This document shows, piece after piece, positions 1-6,212 of a stretch of DNA of 7,067 nt. Where the stretch lies: positions 1 to 7,067 of the forward strand of contig CAZUPK010000049.1 of NCBI GenBank assembly GCA_964622255.1. The letters are read 5' to 3'. Position numbers and translations under genes: made by a program. Below the pieces are notes generated by a model. That model ran no database searches. It was not told the origin of the DNA and was given only the letters and a program-made list of their open reading frames with translations. This stretch comes from SZUA-1377 sp964622255. Lineage in GTDB: Bacteria > Campylobacterota > Campylobacteria > Campylobacterales > QNZT01. Position 1 is the stretch's first letter, and each line of letters opens with the position of its first letter.

Positions 1-46
1 ATTTAGCTTTAGGTGTTTCTAAATGAAACTTAAAATTTATCTTTTT

Positions 47-289
47 TTAGTTTGGTTTCTTTATAGTTAACTCTAACTCTTTTATCTGTTCTTTATACTC
101 TTTTACTGCCTTGGATGGCTCCATTGCAATCTCTGCATTTGCTAAAAACTGCTTTTTCCAATTTATAATATTTTTGGGTAAAATGCTGTTTTCAGTTGCA
201 ATTTGATTTAAAGTCTTTTCTCCTTTTAAGACATCCAATACAATCTTTACTTTAAACTCTGCTGAGTAATTTGTTCTTTTTCTACTAAT
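47..289 (-). pseudogene. IS3-family transposase OrfA, decayed remnant
   Basis: This frame encodes about 80 residues with the standard IS3 OrfA layout. A basic N-terminus (ISRKRTNYSAEFKVKIV) is followed by a helix-turn-helix (roughly GEKTLNQIATENSILPKNI, then NWKKQFL), and then by the start of a charged coiled coil (AVKEYKEQIKELELTIKK). Intact OrfA proteins bind the element's ends and join OrfB by programmed frameshifting. Here the coiled coil stops early at a TAA (49-47), just after KKPN, where relatives usually continue. The position where relatives have the initiator Met, right after AAGGGG with 6-base spacing, reads ATT (289-287) instead of ATG, so initiation is probably lost. A TTG at 238 would open only a 63-residue fragment lacking the basic N-terminus. 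I judge it a non-functional remnant. The family call is secure; the details of decay are inferred. Confidence 0.8.
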
Positions 290-323
290 CTTTAACCCCT
301 TGTGCTTTCTTTAAATATTGGTT

Positions 324-329
324 ATTATA
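324..329 (-). promoter_or_regulatory. Putative -10 box of the IS3 remnant
   Basis: The minus strand reads TATAAT, 22 bases upstream of the AAGGGG ribosome binding site and 34 bases upstream of the former OrfA start position. This is a perfect -10 hexamer without a clear -35, which is common in Campylobacterota promoters. It is probably the element's own transposase promoter. It now points away from leuB, toward the left window edge. Confidence 0.4.
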
Positions 330-390
330 CTTTTAATTTTTTAAGATTGTCTTTGTTGTTGGGGTATCATAGTTTTTGTATTCATAAACT

Positions 391-1461
391 TTAAGACTTA
401 CTAACTTTATCAGCTATTATAGAACCCACTTCCGTTGTCGAACAAACCTCTTTTGCTCCAAATGATGCTAGATCTTTAGTTCTATAACCTCCAGCCAAAA
501 ACTCCTCTATGGCTCTATCTATCCTATCAGCCGCTTTGCTCTCTCCAAAAGCAAATCTTAGCATCATACTAGCACTTAATATAGTTGCTATAGGGTTTGC
601 TATACCTTGCCCTGCAATATCTGGAGCAGAACCATGTATAGGCTCATAGAGTCCAACCTCTCCACCAACTGATGAGCTAGGAAGAAGTCCTATAGAACCG
701 CTTATCATACTAGCTTCATCACTTAGTATATCTCCAAAAATATTTCCTGTTAAGATGACATCAAACTGTTTTGGATCTCTTACAAGTTGCATAGCTGCAT
801 TGTCCACATACATATGAGTTAAAGTTATATCAGGATACTCCTTTGCAACCTCTTCTACCGTTTCTTTCCAAAGTTGGCTAACTTCTAAAACATTTGCCTT
901 ATCAACTGAACAAACCTTTCCTCTTCTCAAGTTTGCAGCTTCAAAAGCCTGTTTTGCTATACGAACTATTTCATCTTTTGTATAAATCATAGTATTATAT
1001 GCTTTATCTTCACTTTTTTGTCTTGGCTGTCCAAAGTAGATACCACCAGTTAACTCTCGAATAACTAAAAGATCAACTCCTTTAACTATCTCTGGTTTTA
1101 AACTACTTGCATCAACCAACTCATCATAAACCTTTACCGGTCTAAAATTTGCATAAAGTTTAAGCTCACTTCTAAGTTTAAGAAGCCCGGTTTCAGGTCT
1201 TTTATCTCTTGGTAAGTTATCCCACTTCTCTCCACCTATAGCACCAAATAAAACTGCATCAGAGTTTCTTGCTATATCTATAGTCTCTTGAGGCAGAGGT
1301 TCCCCTGTTATATCATAGGCATTTCCACCCATCAAAGCCTCTTGATATTTTAGTGAAAAATCTTCATTTGCACTAACTGCATCTAAAACTTTTATGGCTT
1401 CATCTACAATCTCTGGTCCTATTCCGTCACCCTTTATAACTGCTACTTTATAAGTTTTCAT
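391..1461 (-). CDS. leuB: 3-isopropylmalate dehydrogenase LeuB
   Basis: LeuB oxidises and decarboxylates (2R,3S)-3-isopropylmalate to 2-ketoisocaproate with NAD+, the third committed step of leucine synthesis, in the cytoplasm. The 356-residue length is typical. Visible motifs are GDGIGPE at 11-17, substrate-binding arginines R97, R107 and R135, ELTGGIYFG at 136-144 with catalytic Y142, VDKANVLE at 186-193 with catalytic K188, metal aspartates D220, D244 and D248 (YVDNAAMQLV and GNIFGDILSDEAS), and the NAD-binding stretch LYEPIHGSAPDIAG at 271-284. The LTGG motif and the leucine-type context favour LeuB over isocitrate or tartrate dehydrogenases. The ATG overlaps the leuD stop as ATGA, and AAGGAAG lies 5 bases upstream, so the two genes are translationally coupled. 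All catalytic residues are present. Only about 21 bases separate its stop from the IS3 scar, and I see no hairpin terminator there. Confidence 0.97.
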   Translation of the reverse strand: MKTYKVAVIKGDGIGPEIVDEAIKVLDAVSANEDFSLKYQEALMGGNAYDITGEPLPQETIDIARNSDAVLFGAIGGEKWDNLPRDKRPETGLLKLRSELKLYANFRPVKVYDELVDASSLKPEIVKGVDLLVIRELTGGIYFGQPRQKSEDKAYNTMIYTKDEIVRIAKQAFEAANLRRGKVCSVDKANVLEVSQLWKETVEEVAKEYPDITLTHMYVDNAAMQLVRDPKQFDVILTGNIFGDILSDEASMISGSIGLLPSSSVGGEVGLYEPIHGSAPDIAGQGIANPIATILSASMMLRFAFGESKAADRIDRAIEEFLAGGYRTKDLASFGAKEVCSTTEVGSIIADKVSKS

Positions 1462-1961
1462 ACATCTTCCTTTAACATTTGCCTTTTTGCATAGTTTATG
1501 AGTCCGCCACTTGCTATTAACTCCTGCATAAAAGGAGGTATCGCAGTAAAATCATAAGTTTCATTTTTTGTAATATTTTCCACTTTTCCGGTGTCTAAGT
1601 TTATCTTTATCAAATCACCTTCATCTATCCTATCAGCTTCTTTTAGCTCAAAGATAGGAAGTCCCATATTAAAAGCATTTCTATAAAAAATCCTTGCAAA
1701 ACTTTTTGCAACTACTGCACTAATTCCTACAGCCTTTAAGGCTATGGGTGCATGCTCTCTTGAGCTTCCACAACCAAAATTCTCTCCGGCAACTATCAAG
1801 TCTCCCGGAGTTAATTTTTTTGTAAACTCAGGATCGGCATCTTCCATAACATGCTCAGCCAATTTTTGAGGATCTGAAGTATTTAAATATCTTGCAGCGA
1901 TTATTAAATCTGTATCTATATTATCTCCAAATTTCCAGACATTTCCTGCTATAACATTCAT
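1458..1961 (-). CDS. leuD: 3-isopropylmalate dehydratase small subunit LeuD
   Basis: LeuD is the swivel-domain subunit that pairs with the [4Fe-4S] large subunit LeuC to isomerise 2-isopropylmalate to 3-isopropylmalate, one step before LeuB. The 167 residues match the short LeuD class (about 160-170 residues) rather than the roughly 200-residue enterobacterial form. Diagnostic stretches are DNIDTDLIIAARYL at 13-26, GENFGCGSSREHAP at 59-72 (the conserved substrate-binding swivel motif) and ARIFYRNAFNMGLPIFE at 89-105. The ATG is preceded by AAAGGA at 6-7 base spacing. It is first in the minus-strand pair and its TGA overlaps the leuB start. LeuC is not in the window, so the partner must be encoded elsewhere. 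A homoaconitase-type small subunit is the main alternative, but adjacency to leuB makes LeuD the sound call. Confidence 0.95.
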   Translation of the reverse strand: MNVIAGNVWKFGDNIDTDLIIAARYLNTSDPQKLAEHVMEDADPEFTKKLTPGDLIVAGENFGCGSSREHAPIALKAVGISAVVAKSFARIFYRNAFNMGLPIFELKEADRIDEGDLIKINLDTGKVENITKNETYDFTAIPPFMQELIASGGLINYAKRQMLKEDV

Positions 1962-1994
1962 AAAAATGTTCCTTTGTATTGTAGTATCAGGGGT

Positions 1995-2008
1995 ATTTTA
2001 GCTAAAAT
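1995..2008. promoter_or_regulatory. Perfect 14-base palindrome in the leuD/ccoI divergent region
   Basis: ATTTTAGCTAAAAT is its own reverse complement and lies in the 91-base gap between the divergent leuD and ccoI starts. Each half ends in TAAAAT read outward: 2003-2008 on the plus strand and 2000-1995 on the minus strand. It could therefore be a pair of back-to-back -10 boxes, one for each operon, or an operator. Other -10-like boxes exist: TACAAT on the minus strand (1983-1978, facing leuD) and TATAAA on the plus strand (2030-2035, close to the ccoI start). No clear -35 was found for any of them. The palindrome is seen directly; the function is inferred. Confidence 0.45.
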
Positions 2009-2052
2009 TTGTTAAAAGTTATTTCTTTTTATAAAATCAAGAGAAAATTTAT

Positions 2053-4431
2053 ATGAACAAATTAAAATGCACTCACTGTGGTTTAGAGTATGATGAAGAG
2101 TTGATGATAAAGGATGGTGAAAACTTCTTTTGTTGTAAAGGTTGTCAAGGTGTTTATTATCTTTTAAAAGATGAAGGACTTGATAGTTTTTATGCAAAAA
2201 AGGGAGATGTAAAACTTGGTCGTCCAAAAGAGGTCAAAGATGAGTTTAAAAAGTTTGATAGAGATGGTTTTAAAAAGCGGTATGTAAAAGAGTTAAAAAA
2301 TGGAACTTGTGAAATAAACTTGATCATAGAGGGTATCCACTGTAGTGCTTGTGTATGGTTAAATGAAAAAGTTTTACATAGACTTGATGGTATTTTAGAG
2401 GCTGATATAAACTTTACTACTCATAAAGCAAGAATTATTTACGATCCAAACGGTGTATCACTATCTAAAATATTTGAAACAATAGCAAGTATAGGTTATA
2501 TAGCATATCCATATGATAAAAAAGCTGGTGAAGAGAGAACTCAAAAGCAAAGAAGGGATTATTATGCTAGGCTTTTAGTTGGACTTTTTTCCACTATGAA
2601 TGTTATGTGGATAGCTTTAGCTCAATATGCAGGTTACTTTAGCGGTATAAAAGAGGAGTATAAAAATATCCTAAATATAGCGGAGTTTATCTTAGCTACT
2701 CCGGCACTTTTTTATACTGGAGGTCCATACTTTAAAGGTGCATACTACGGACTTAAAAATCGTTTTATAAATATGGACTTTTTAGTTATAACAGGGGCTA
2801 CTTTAACATATATTTACTCCATATATACGATGATAACAAAGAGTGGAGAGGTTTACTTTGACTCAGCAACTATGATTATAACTTTTGTTTTTATAGGTAA
2901 GTTTTTGGAGGTTCAAAGTAAGAAAAAAGCTGTAGATACTATGGACTCTTTAACATCTTTGCTTCCCTCAACCGTTATAGTTTTAAAAGATGGGCAAAAG
3001 ATACAAAAAGATATAGAAGAGGTTGAAGTAGGAAATATTTTAGAGATAAGAGCTGGAGAAAAGGTTGTTTTAGACTCTGTTATAGTAAGTGGAGAAGGAA
3101 GTTTTGACTACTCCTCTTTAACAGGAGAGAGCAAACCGGTTTTTAAGAAAAAATCTGATGAAGTTTTAAGTGGAACGGTTTTGCTTGATAGTGTAGTTTT
3201 AGTAGAGGTTAAAAAAGCTTTTAGTGACTCAACTATACAAAAAATCTCTCATATGTTAGAAAAAGCTATGAATAAAAAACCAAAGATAGAAAGATTGGCA
3301 AATGAAGTTTCAGGCTACTTTAGTATAACCATACTATCTATAGCTTTTATAACATTTTTAGTATGGATGTTTTATCTTCATAGTGGTTTTGAAAGAGCTT
3401 TAATAGTGGGTATATCAGTTATCGTTATAGCATGTCCATGTGCTTTGGGACTTGCAACTCCTATCGCAACTTTAGTTGGGCTAAATCAAGGTATAAAAAA
3501 GGGAATTTTGTTTAAAGAGAGTTCATTTCTTGAAACATTTGCAAAGATAGATACTATTTTTATGGATAAAACCGGAACTATTACAAAAGCAAAACCAAAA
3601 GTGATAAAAGAGACCATCTTAAAAGAGTTTGATAAAAATCTTCTTTACTCACTTATATCTTCACAAACTCACCCTATATCCAAAGGAGTAAAAGAGTTTT
3701 TAGGCAAAAAAGAGGAGTTAAAGTTAGATAGTATAAAAAATATAGAGGCAAAAGGGATAAAAGCCTCTTTTGATGATAAGACTATACTTGCCGGAAATAA
3801 AAAGCTTTTGGAAGATGAGGGAATAGAGTTTGAAAAAGAGTTTGAAAGCTCTGTTTTGATTTTTGCTATTGATGGTGAAGTTGTGGCTTTTTATGAGCTT
3901 GAAGATGAGATAAGAGAGGGAGTAAAAGAGGTTATAAAAAGTTTTGAAAACTTTGGTATAAAGGTTATTATGTTAACTGGGGACCATAAAAAAGCTTCCT
4001 CAAAAGTAGCCCAAGAGGTAGGTATTAAAAAGTTTTATCACTCACTTTTTCCAAAGGATAAAGCAAATATCGTTAAAGAGTATCAAGATAGAAAAAAAGT
4101 TGTTGCATTTGTCGGAGATGGCATAAATGACAGTGTTGCACTAGGTTTGGCAAATGTTTCTATAGCAATGGGTGGGGGAGCCAAAATAGCTCTTGATGTT
4201 AGTGATATAGTTTTGCTAAATGATGATATAACTTTAGTTTTAGATGCCTATAAAATAAGTAAAGAAACCTATAAAAATATCAGACAAAATCTGTTAATCT
4301 CTTTAGTCTATAATAGCATAACCATACCACTAGCTGTGATTGGATATGTTATACCTTTAGTAGCAGCACTTAGTATGAGTTTAAGCTCTTTAATAGTGGT
4401 TGGAAATAGTTTAAGGAGAAAAGTTGGATAG
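2053..4431 (+). CDS. ccoI: Copper-transporting P1B-type ATPase CcoI (FixI), cbb3 oxidase maturation
   Basis: This is an inner-membrane Cu+ exporting ATPase of the FixI/CcoI (CopA2) branch, needed to metallate cbb3-type cytochrome oxidase. The 792 residues contain, in order: the cysteine-rich N-terminal domain typical of FixI (C6xxC9, C27, C28, C31); an HMA domain with IHCSAC (C97, C100); four membrane segments within about 172-290; the actuator TGES at 357-360; two helices at about 425-471 with the C461-P-C463 metal motif; phosphorylation site DKTGT with D505; the HP motif at 540-541; GDGIND at 688-693; and two last helices with Y753-N754 and M775-S-x-S-S779, the Cu+ site residues. The cysteine-rich N-terminus and the following ccoS distinguish it from an ordinary CopA detoxification pump. 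The ATG has a weak AAGAGA upstream. All catalytic motifs are intact. Confidence 0.95.
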   Translation: MNKLKCTHCGLEYDEELMIKDGENFFCCKGCQGVYYLLKDEGLDSFYAKKGDVKLGRPKEVKDEFKKFDRDGFKKRYVKELKNGTCEINLIIEGIHCSACVWLNEKVLHRLDGILEADINFTTHKARIIYDPNGVSLSKIFETIASIGYIAYPYDKKAGEERTQKQRRDYYARLLVGLFSTMNVMWIALAQYAGYFSGIKEEYKNILNIAEFILATPALFYTGGPYFKGAYYGLKNRFINMDFLVITGATLTYIYSIYTMITKSGEVYFDSATMIITFVFIGKFLEVQSKKKAVDTMDSLTSLLPSTVIVLKDGQKIQKDIEEVEVGNILEIRAGEKVVLDSVIVSGEGSFDYSSLTGESKPVFKKKSDEVLSGTVLLDSVVLVEVKKAFSDSTIQKISHMLEKAMNKKPKIERLANEVSGYFSITILSIAFITFLVWMFYLHSGFERALIVGISVIVIACPCALGLATPIATLVGLNQGIKKGILFKESSFLETFAKIDTIFMDKTGTITKAKPKVIKETILKEFDKNLLYSLISSQTHPISKGVKEFLGKKEELKLDSIKNIEAKGIKASFDDKTILAGNKKLLEDEGIEFEKEFESSVLIFAIDGEVVAFYELEDEIREGVKEVIKSFENFGIKVIMLTGDHKKASSKVAQEVGIKKFYHSLFPKDKANIVKEYQDRKKVVAFVGDGINDSVALGLANVSIAMGGGAKIALDVSDIVLLNDDITLVLDAYKISKETYKNIRQNLLISLVYNSITIPLAVIGYVIPLVAALSMSLSSLIVVGNSLRRKVG
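4413..4418 (+). promoter_or_regulatory. Ribosome binding site that sets the ccoS TTG start
   Basis: AAGGAG lies inside the last codons of ccoI, 5 bases before TTG at 4424. It is the strongest Shine-Dalgarno in the neighbourhood. It argues for the TTG over the in-frame ATG at 4445, which has no such site at useful spacing. Confidence 0.7.
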
Positions 4432-4654
4432 TGGTGTTTTAAGTATGATGATGATAGTTTCCATATTTTTGGGAGCTTTGGGACTTGGGGCTTTGCTTTG
4501 GGGACTAAAACAGGGACTTTTTGATGATCCTAAAAGGTTTTTGGAAGCTGCAAAATTTGACGGGGAAGAGGATTTAAATGATGCTATTTTACTTGAAAAA
4601 AAGAGAAAGGAGTTAAAAGAAAAAAAAAAGAAAAATTATATGCCACCTGATTAA
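4424..4654 (+). CDS. ccoS: cbb3-type cytochrome oxidase assembly protein CcoS
   Basis: CcoS is a small single-pass inner-membrane protein required for assembly of cbb3-type oxidase, in particular cofactor insertion. It has 76 residues: one hydrophobic helix at about 6-27 (VLSMMMIVSIFLGALGLGALL), then the family signature WGLKQGLFDDPKR at 26-38, and a highly charged Lys/Glu tail. The TTG start is chosen because of the AAGGAG 5 bases upstream, and because residues 1-7 fill the family's usual short N-terminus. The next ATG (4445) would cut into the start of the helix. It overlaps the ccoI stop by 8 bases, so the two are translationally coupled, the usual FixI-FixS arrangement. The lysine-rich tail (EKKRKELKEKKKK) is longer than a minimal CcoS and of unknown significance. 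Confidence 0.9.
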   Translation: MDSGVLSMMMIVSIFLGALGLGALLWGLKQGLFDDPKRFLEAAKFDGEEDLNDAILLEKKRKELKEKKKKNYMPPD

Positions 4655-4721
4655 CTCGCTTTACTAAAACTTAAAACTTGAACTTAAAAATATTCAACAA
4701 AATAGATTAAATATTATTCAT

Positions 4722-4727
4722 TATAAT
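4722..4727 (+). promoter_or_regulatory. Putative -10 box for the TPR-gmhB unit
   Basis: TATAAT lies 38 bases before the TPR gene start, in a very AT-rich 111-base gap after ccoS. No -35 is present at the usual distance (TTGAAC at 4678-4683 is too far), which is common for the vegetative sigma factor in Campylobacterota. I see no terminator hairpin in this gap, so read-through from ccoIS is also possible. Confidence 0.5.
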
Positions 4728-4765
4728 ACAACAATTTTTGACAAAACATAGGAAATATTGGGTAA

Positions 4766-5494
4766 ATGTATAAAAAAATTATAACTATTTGCATTTTATT
4801 GGTATGGGGAATTGGGGCAAATGCAAAAGAATTTCCTATCTGTAAAGATTACTACTCTATCAAAGAGGGTGAAAAAGAAAAAAAAGAAAAGTTTTTAGAA
4901 AAAGTTTTAAAGAGTGATCCTCAAAATGTAGAGTGTATGTTGAAACTAGCATCAGTCTATTTTAGAACCGGGAAGGTTTCACAAGGTTTTGACCTTATAA
5001 CTGCTGCATATAAATTAAAACCGAAGTTTGTTAAAAATGCTAAAATATCGAAGATACTTGATCTAGCCCTTCGTATGAGTAGTTTGAGGGAGAGAGCAAA
5101 TAAATCAAAAGATTATAAGCTTTGGAATGAACTAGCTGATACCTACTTTGATATTGGTATATTTAAAGAAGCTGCTATTGCCTATGAGTATAGCTTGGAG
5201 ATAAATCCAAAACAGACATATAAAAAAATACTTCTTGCAATTTGTTATGGTAATTTGAACAAATTTGATAAAGCTAGTAGAACTTTGGAAAATATATTAA
5301 AAGAAAATGGTGAGAATTTTTATGCAAACTACTATTATGCAAAACTTTTAAAAAATGAGTTTGATGATAGAAGATGGATAAAATATATGAAACAAGCTAG
5401 GAAACTTATAGATACAAAAATGGCTATGTTTAATTCTGATGAAGAAAGAGAGTATATAAAAGAGGATATTGAGAGTGAACTCAAACAAAATTAA
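4766..5494 (+). CDS. Exported tetratricopeptide-repeat protein of unknown function
   Basis: The 242 residues begin with a clear Sec signal peptide: basic MYKK, a hydrophobic core at about 5-17, and a likely cleavage after ANA (18-20) before KEFPICKDYY. No cysteine sits at +1, so it is not an obvious lipoprotein. The mature part is helical with TPR-like units at about 56-88 (LASVYFRTGKVSQGFDLITA), 118-150 (ELADTYFDIGIFKEAAIAYE) and 151-184 (ILLAICYGNLNKFDKASRTL), with a degenerate fourth from about 185. A periplasmic scaffold or partner-binding role is plausible, but no specific partner can be named. The ATG has AGGA 12 bases upstream, a rather long spacing. The 3' end overlaps gmhB by 20 bases, suggesting cotranslation. 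I do not recognise a named family beyond TPR. Confidence 0.8.
   Translation: MYKKIITICILLVWGIGANAKEFPICKDYYSIKEGEKEKKEKFLEKVLKSDPQNVECMLKLASVYFRTGKVSQGFDLITAAYKLKPKFVKNAKISKILDLALRMSSLRERANKSKDYKLWNELADTYFDIGIFKEAAIAYEYSLEINPKQTYKKILLAICYGNLNKFDKASRTLENILKENGENFYANYYYAKLLKNEFDDRRWIKYMKQARKLIDTKMAMFNSDEEREYIKEDIESELKQN
5461..5466 (+). promoter_or_regulatory. Ribosome binding site that sets the gmhB GTG start
   Basis: AGAGGA lies inside the TPR gene, 8 bases before GTG at 5475 and only 2 bases before TTG at 5469. The spacing favours GTG as the gmhB start. Confidence 0.6.
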
Positions 5495-5993
5495 AGCCGT
5501 TTTTTTAGATAGGGATGGAGTAGTCAACATAGATAAAAACTATGTCTATAAGATTGAAGATTTTGAGTTTGTAGATGGAGTTTTTGAAGTTTTAAAGGAG
5601 TTTTTAAAAAGAGGATACAAACTCTTTATAGTTACAAATCAATCAGGAATAGGACGAGGCTACTATGATGAAAATGATTTTTTAAAATTAACCTCTTATA
5701 TGCTTGACAAATTAAAGCAAAAGGGAATACAGATAACAAAAGTTTATCACTGTCCACACTCTCCAGAGTCAAACTGTGAATGTAGAAAACCAAAACCTGC
5801 GATGCTTTTAAGAGCAAAAGATGAGTTTAATATAGATATGGCAAACTCTGTTATGATAGGGGATAAAAAAAGCGATATAGAAACTGGGAAAAATGCGAAA
5901 GTTGGTAAAACTATCTTTATAGGGAATAAAGATGAGCCATTAGCAGATATAAATATAAAAAATATAAAAGAACTTCTACTTCTATCCTTTTAG
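5475..5993 (+). CDS. gmhB: D-glycero-beta-D-manno-heptose 1,7-bisphosphate 7-phosphatase GmhB
   Basis: GmhB is a cytoplasmic HAD-superfamily phosphatase that removes the 7-phosphate from heptose 1,7-bisphosphate on the way to ADP-heptose, used for LPS core or surface glycans. The 172 residues (typical is about 180-190) carry FLDRDGVVN at 10-18 with nucleophile D12 and acid/base D14, VTNQSGIGRGYY at 53-64, the zinc knuckle C93-P-H95 and C101-E-C103 followed by RKPKP, and IGDKKSDIETG at 128-138 with metal-binding D130 and D134. The zinc site separates GmhB from the related histidinol-phosphatase domain (HisB-N) less cleanly, but there is no his context. The GTG start is preferred on spacing; TTG at 5469 would add two residues. 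Other heptose genes (gmhA, hldE, hldD) are not in the window, since an IS scar follows directly. Confidence 0.92.
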   Translation: MNSNKIKAVFLDRDGVVNIDKNYVYKIEDFEFVDGVFEVLKEFLKRGYKLFIVTNQSGIGRGYYDENDFLKLTSYMLDKLKQKGIQITKVYHCPHSPESNCECRKPKPAMLLRAKDEFNIDMANSVMIGDKKSDIETGKNAKVGKTIFIGNKDEPLADINIKNIKELLLLSF

Positions 5994-6008
5994 TCTCTTT
6001 TTTAATAA

Positions 6009-6022
6009 CTAAATAGCTTTAG
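6009..6022. repeat. Small perfect hairpin beside the IS200 remnant
   Basis: CTAAA-TAGC-TTTAG forms a 5-base stem with a 4-base loop and overlaps the TnpA remnant's stop codon. IS200/IS605 elements carry subterminal hairpins bound by TnpA, so this could be a right-end relic. It could equally act as a weak terminator after gmhB. At this size it may also be chance in AT-rich DNA. Confidence 0.3.
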
Positions 6023-6087
6023 CCTTGATTTTTGATATAGTTCCTAATTGTCTCAGGACTGACCTTACCCACATTACAAACAAAACC
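6019..6087 (-). pseudogene. C-terminal tail of an IS200/IS605-type transposase TnpA (remnant)
   Basis: Read on the minus strand, 22 codons before a TAA (6021-6019) give GFVCNVGKVSPETIRNYIKNQG. This matches the usual end of IS200-like Y1 transposases, where an FV-x-x-(V/I)G stretch is followed by a final helix (S-x-E-x-I-x-x-YI-x-x-Q). A stop codon (6090-6088) lies immediately upstream in the same frame. The rest of the protein, with the HUH motif and catalytic tyrosine, is absent, so this is a dead fragment. The assignment rests on a short match from memory of the family and would need a database comparison. Its right edge is unclear; sequence beyond about 6100 looks like the promoter of the next gene. 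Confidence 0.65.
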
Positions 6088-6129
6088 TTAAAGTAACATA
6101 TTTCTAATCAGTGATTTAGTTTATTTGGA

Positions 6130-6135
6130 TATAAT
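6130..6135 (+). promoter_or_regulatory. Putative -10 box for the HyfB-like gene
   Basis: TATAAT, preceded by TTTGGA, lies 77 bases before the ATG at 6213. A start site near 6142 would give a leader of about 70 bases, which includes the hairpin at 6179-6202. No convincing -35 is visible. Confidence 0.55.
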
Positions 6136-6178
6136 CTCAAAAAATAATTCAGGACTGCATTTTCTCAAATCAACAGCC

Positions 6179-6202
6179 CTCCATTAAAATATCTTTTTGG
6201 AG
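6179..6202 (+). promoter_or_regulatory. Leader hairpin that can pair with the ribosome binding site
   Basis: CTCCA (6179-6183) pairs with TGGAG (6198-6202), and AAAA (6186-6189) pairs with TTTT (6194-6197). This gives a 9-pair stem with a 2-base bulge and a TATC loop. GGAG at 6199-6202 is the only Shine-Dalgarno candidate, 10 bases before the ATG at 6213, so the stem would hide it. A role in translational control is inferred from the pairing only. Confidence 0.4.
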
Positions 6203-6212
6203 TTGTTAGAGT

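Larger units (their letters stand above)
47..369 (-). mobile_element. Remnant of the 5' end of an IS3-family insertion sequence
   Basis: On the minus strand the stretch starts with TGATACCCC (369 to 361), which resembles an IS3-family terminus (these commonly begin with TG). It then has a TATAAT box (329-324), a Shine-Dalgarno AAGGGG (301-296) and an OrfA-like reading frame. No OrfB (DDE transposase) follows in the 46 bases left before the window edge. The boundary at 369 is an inference, since neither the opposite terminus nor a target duplication can be seen. The scar lies 21 bases past the leuB stop and in the same orientation as leuB. Confidence 0.6.

Noticed and set aside
1..46. Continuation of the OrfA frame beyond its stop (reads KKINFKFHLETPKAK on the minus strand)
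   Set aside because: It is too short to assign and I cannot match it to OrfA, OrfB or any neighbour gene with confidence.
2012..2227. Minus-strand open frame of 71 codons across the ccoI start
   Set aside because: It lies opposite the well-supported ccoI N-terminus, with His/Leu-rich composition typical of an antisense shadow and no recognisable motif.
4678..4727. TTGAAC and TATAAT as a full sigma-70 promoter before the TPR gene
   Set aside because: The gap between the two hexamers is 38 bases, far beyond the usual 16-18; only the -10 box is kept.
4655..4765. Possible terminator or small RNA between ccoS and the TPR gene
   Set aside because: The region is AT-rich with short AAAACTT-like repeats, but I find no GC-containing stem followed by a T-run.
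5348..5530. Minus-strand open frame of 60 codons across the TPR-gmhB junction
   Set aside because: It is antisense to two supported genes, rich in Phe/Ile/Leu from A-rich sense codons, with no family resemblance.
5632..5817. Minus-strand open frame of 61 codons inside gmhB
   Set aside because: It is antisense to the GmhB core, including the zinc-site codons; a shadow frame.
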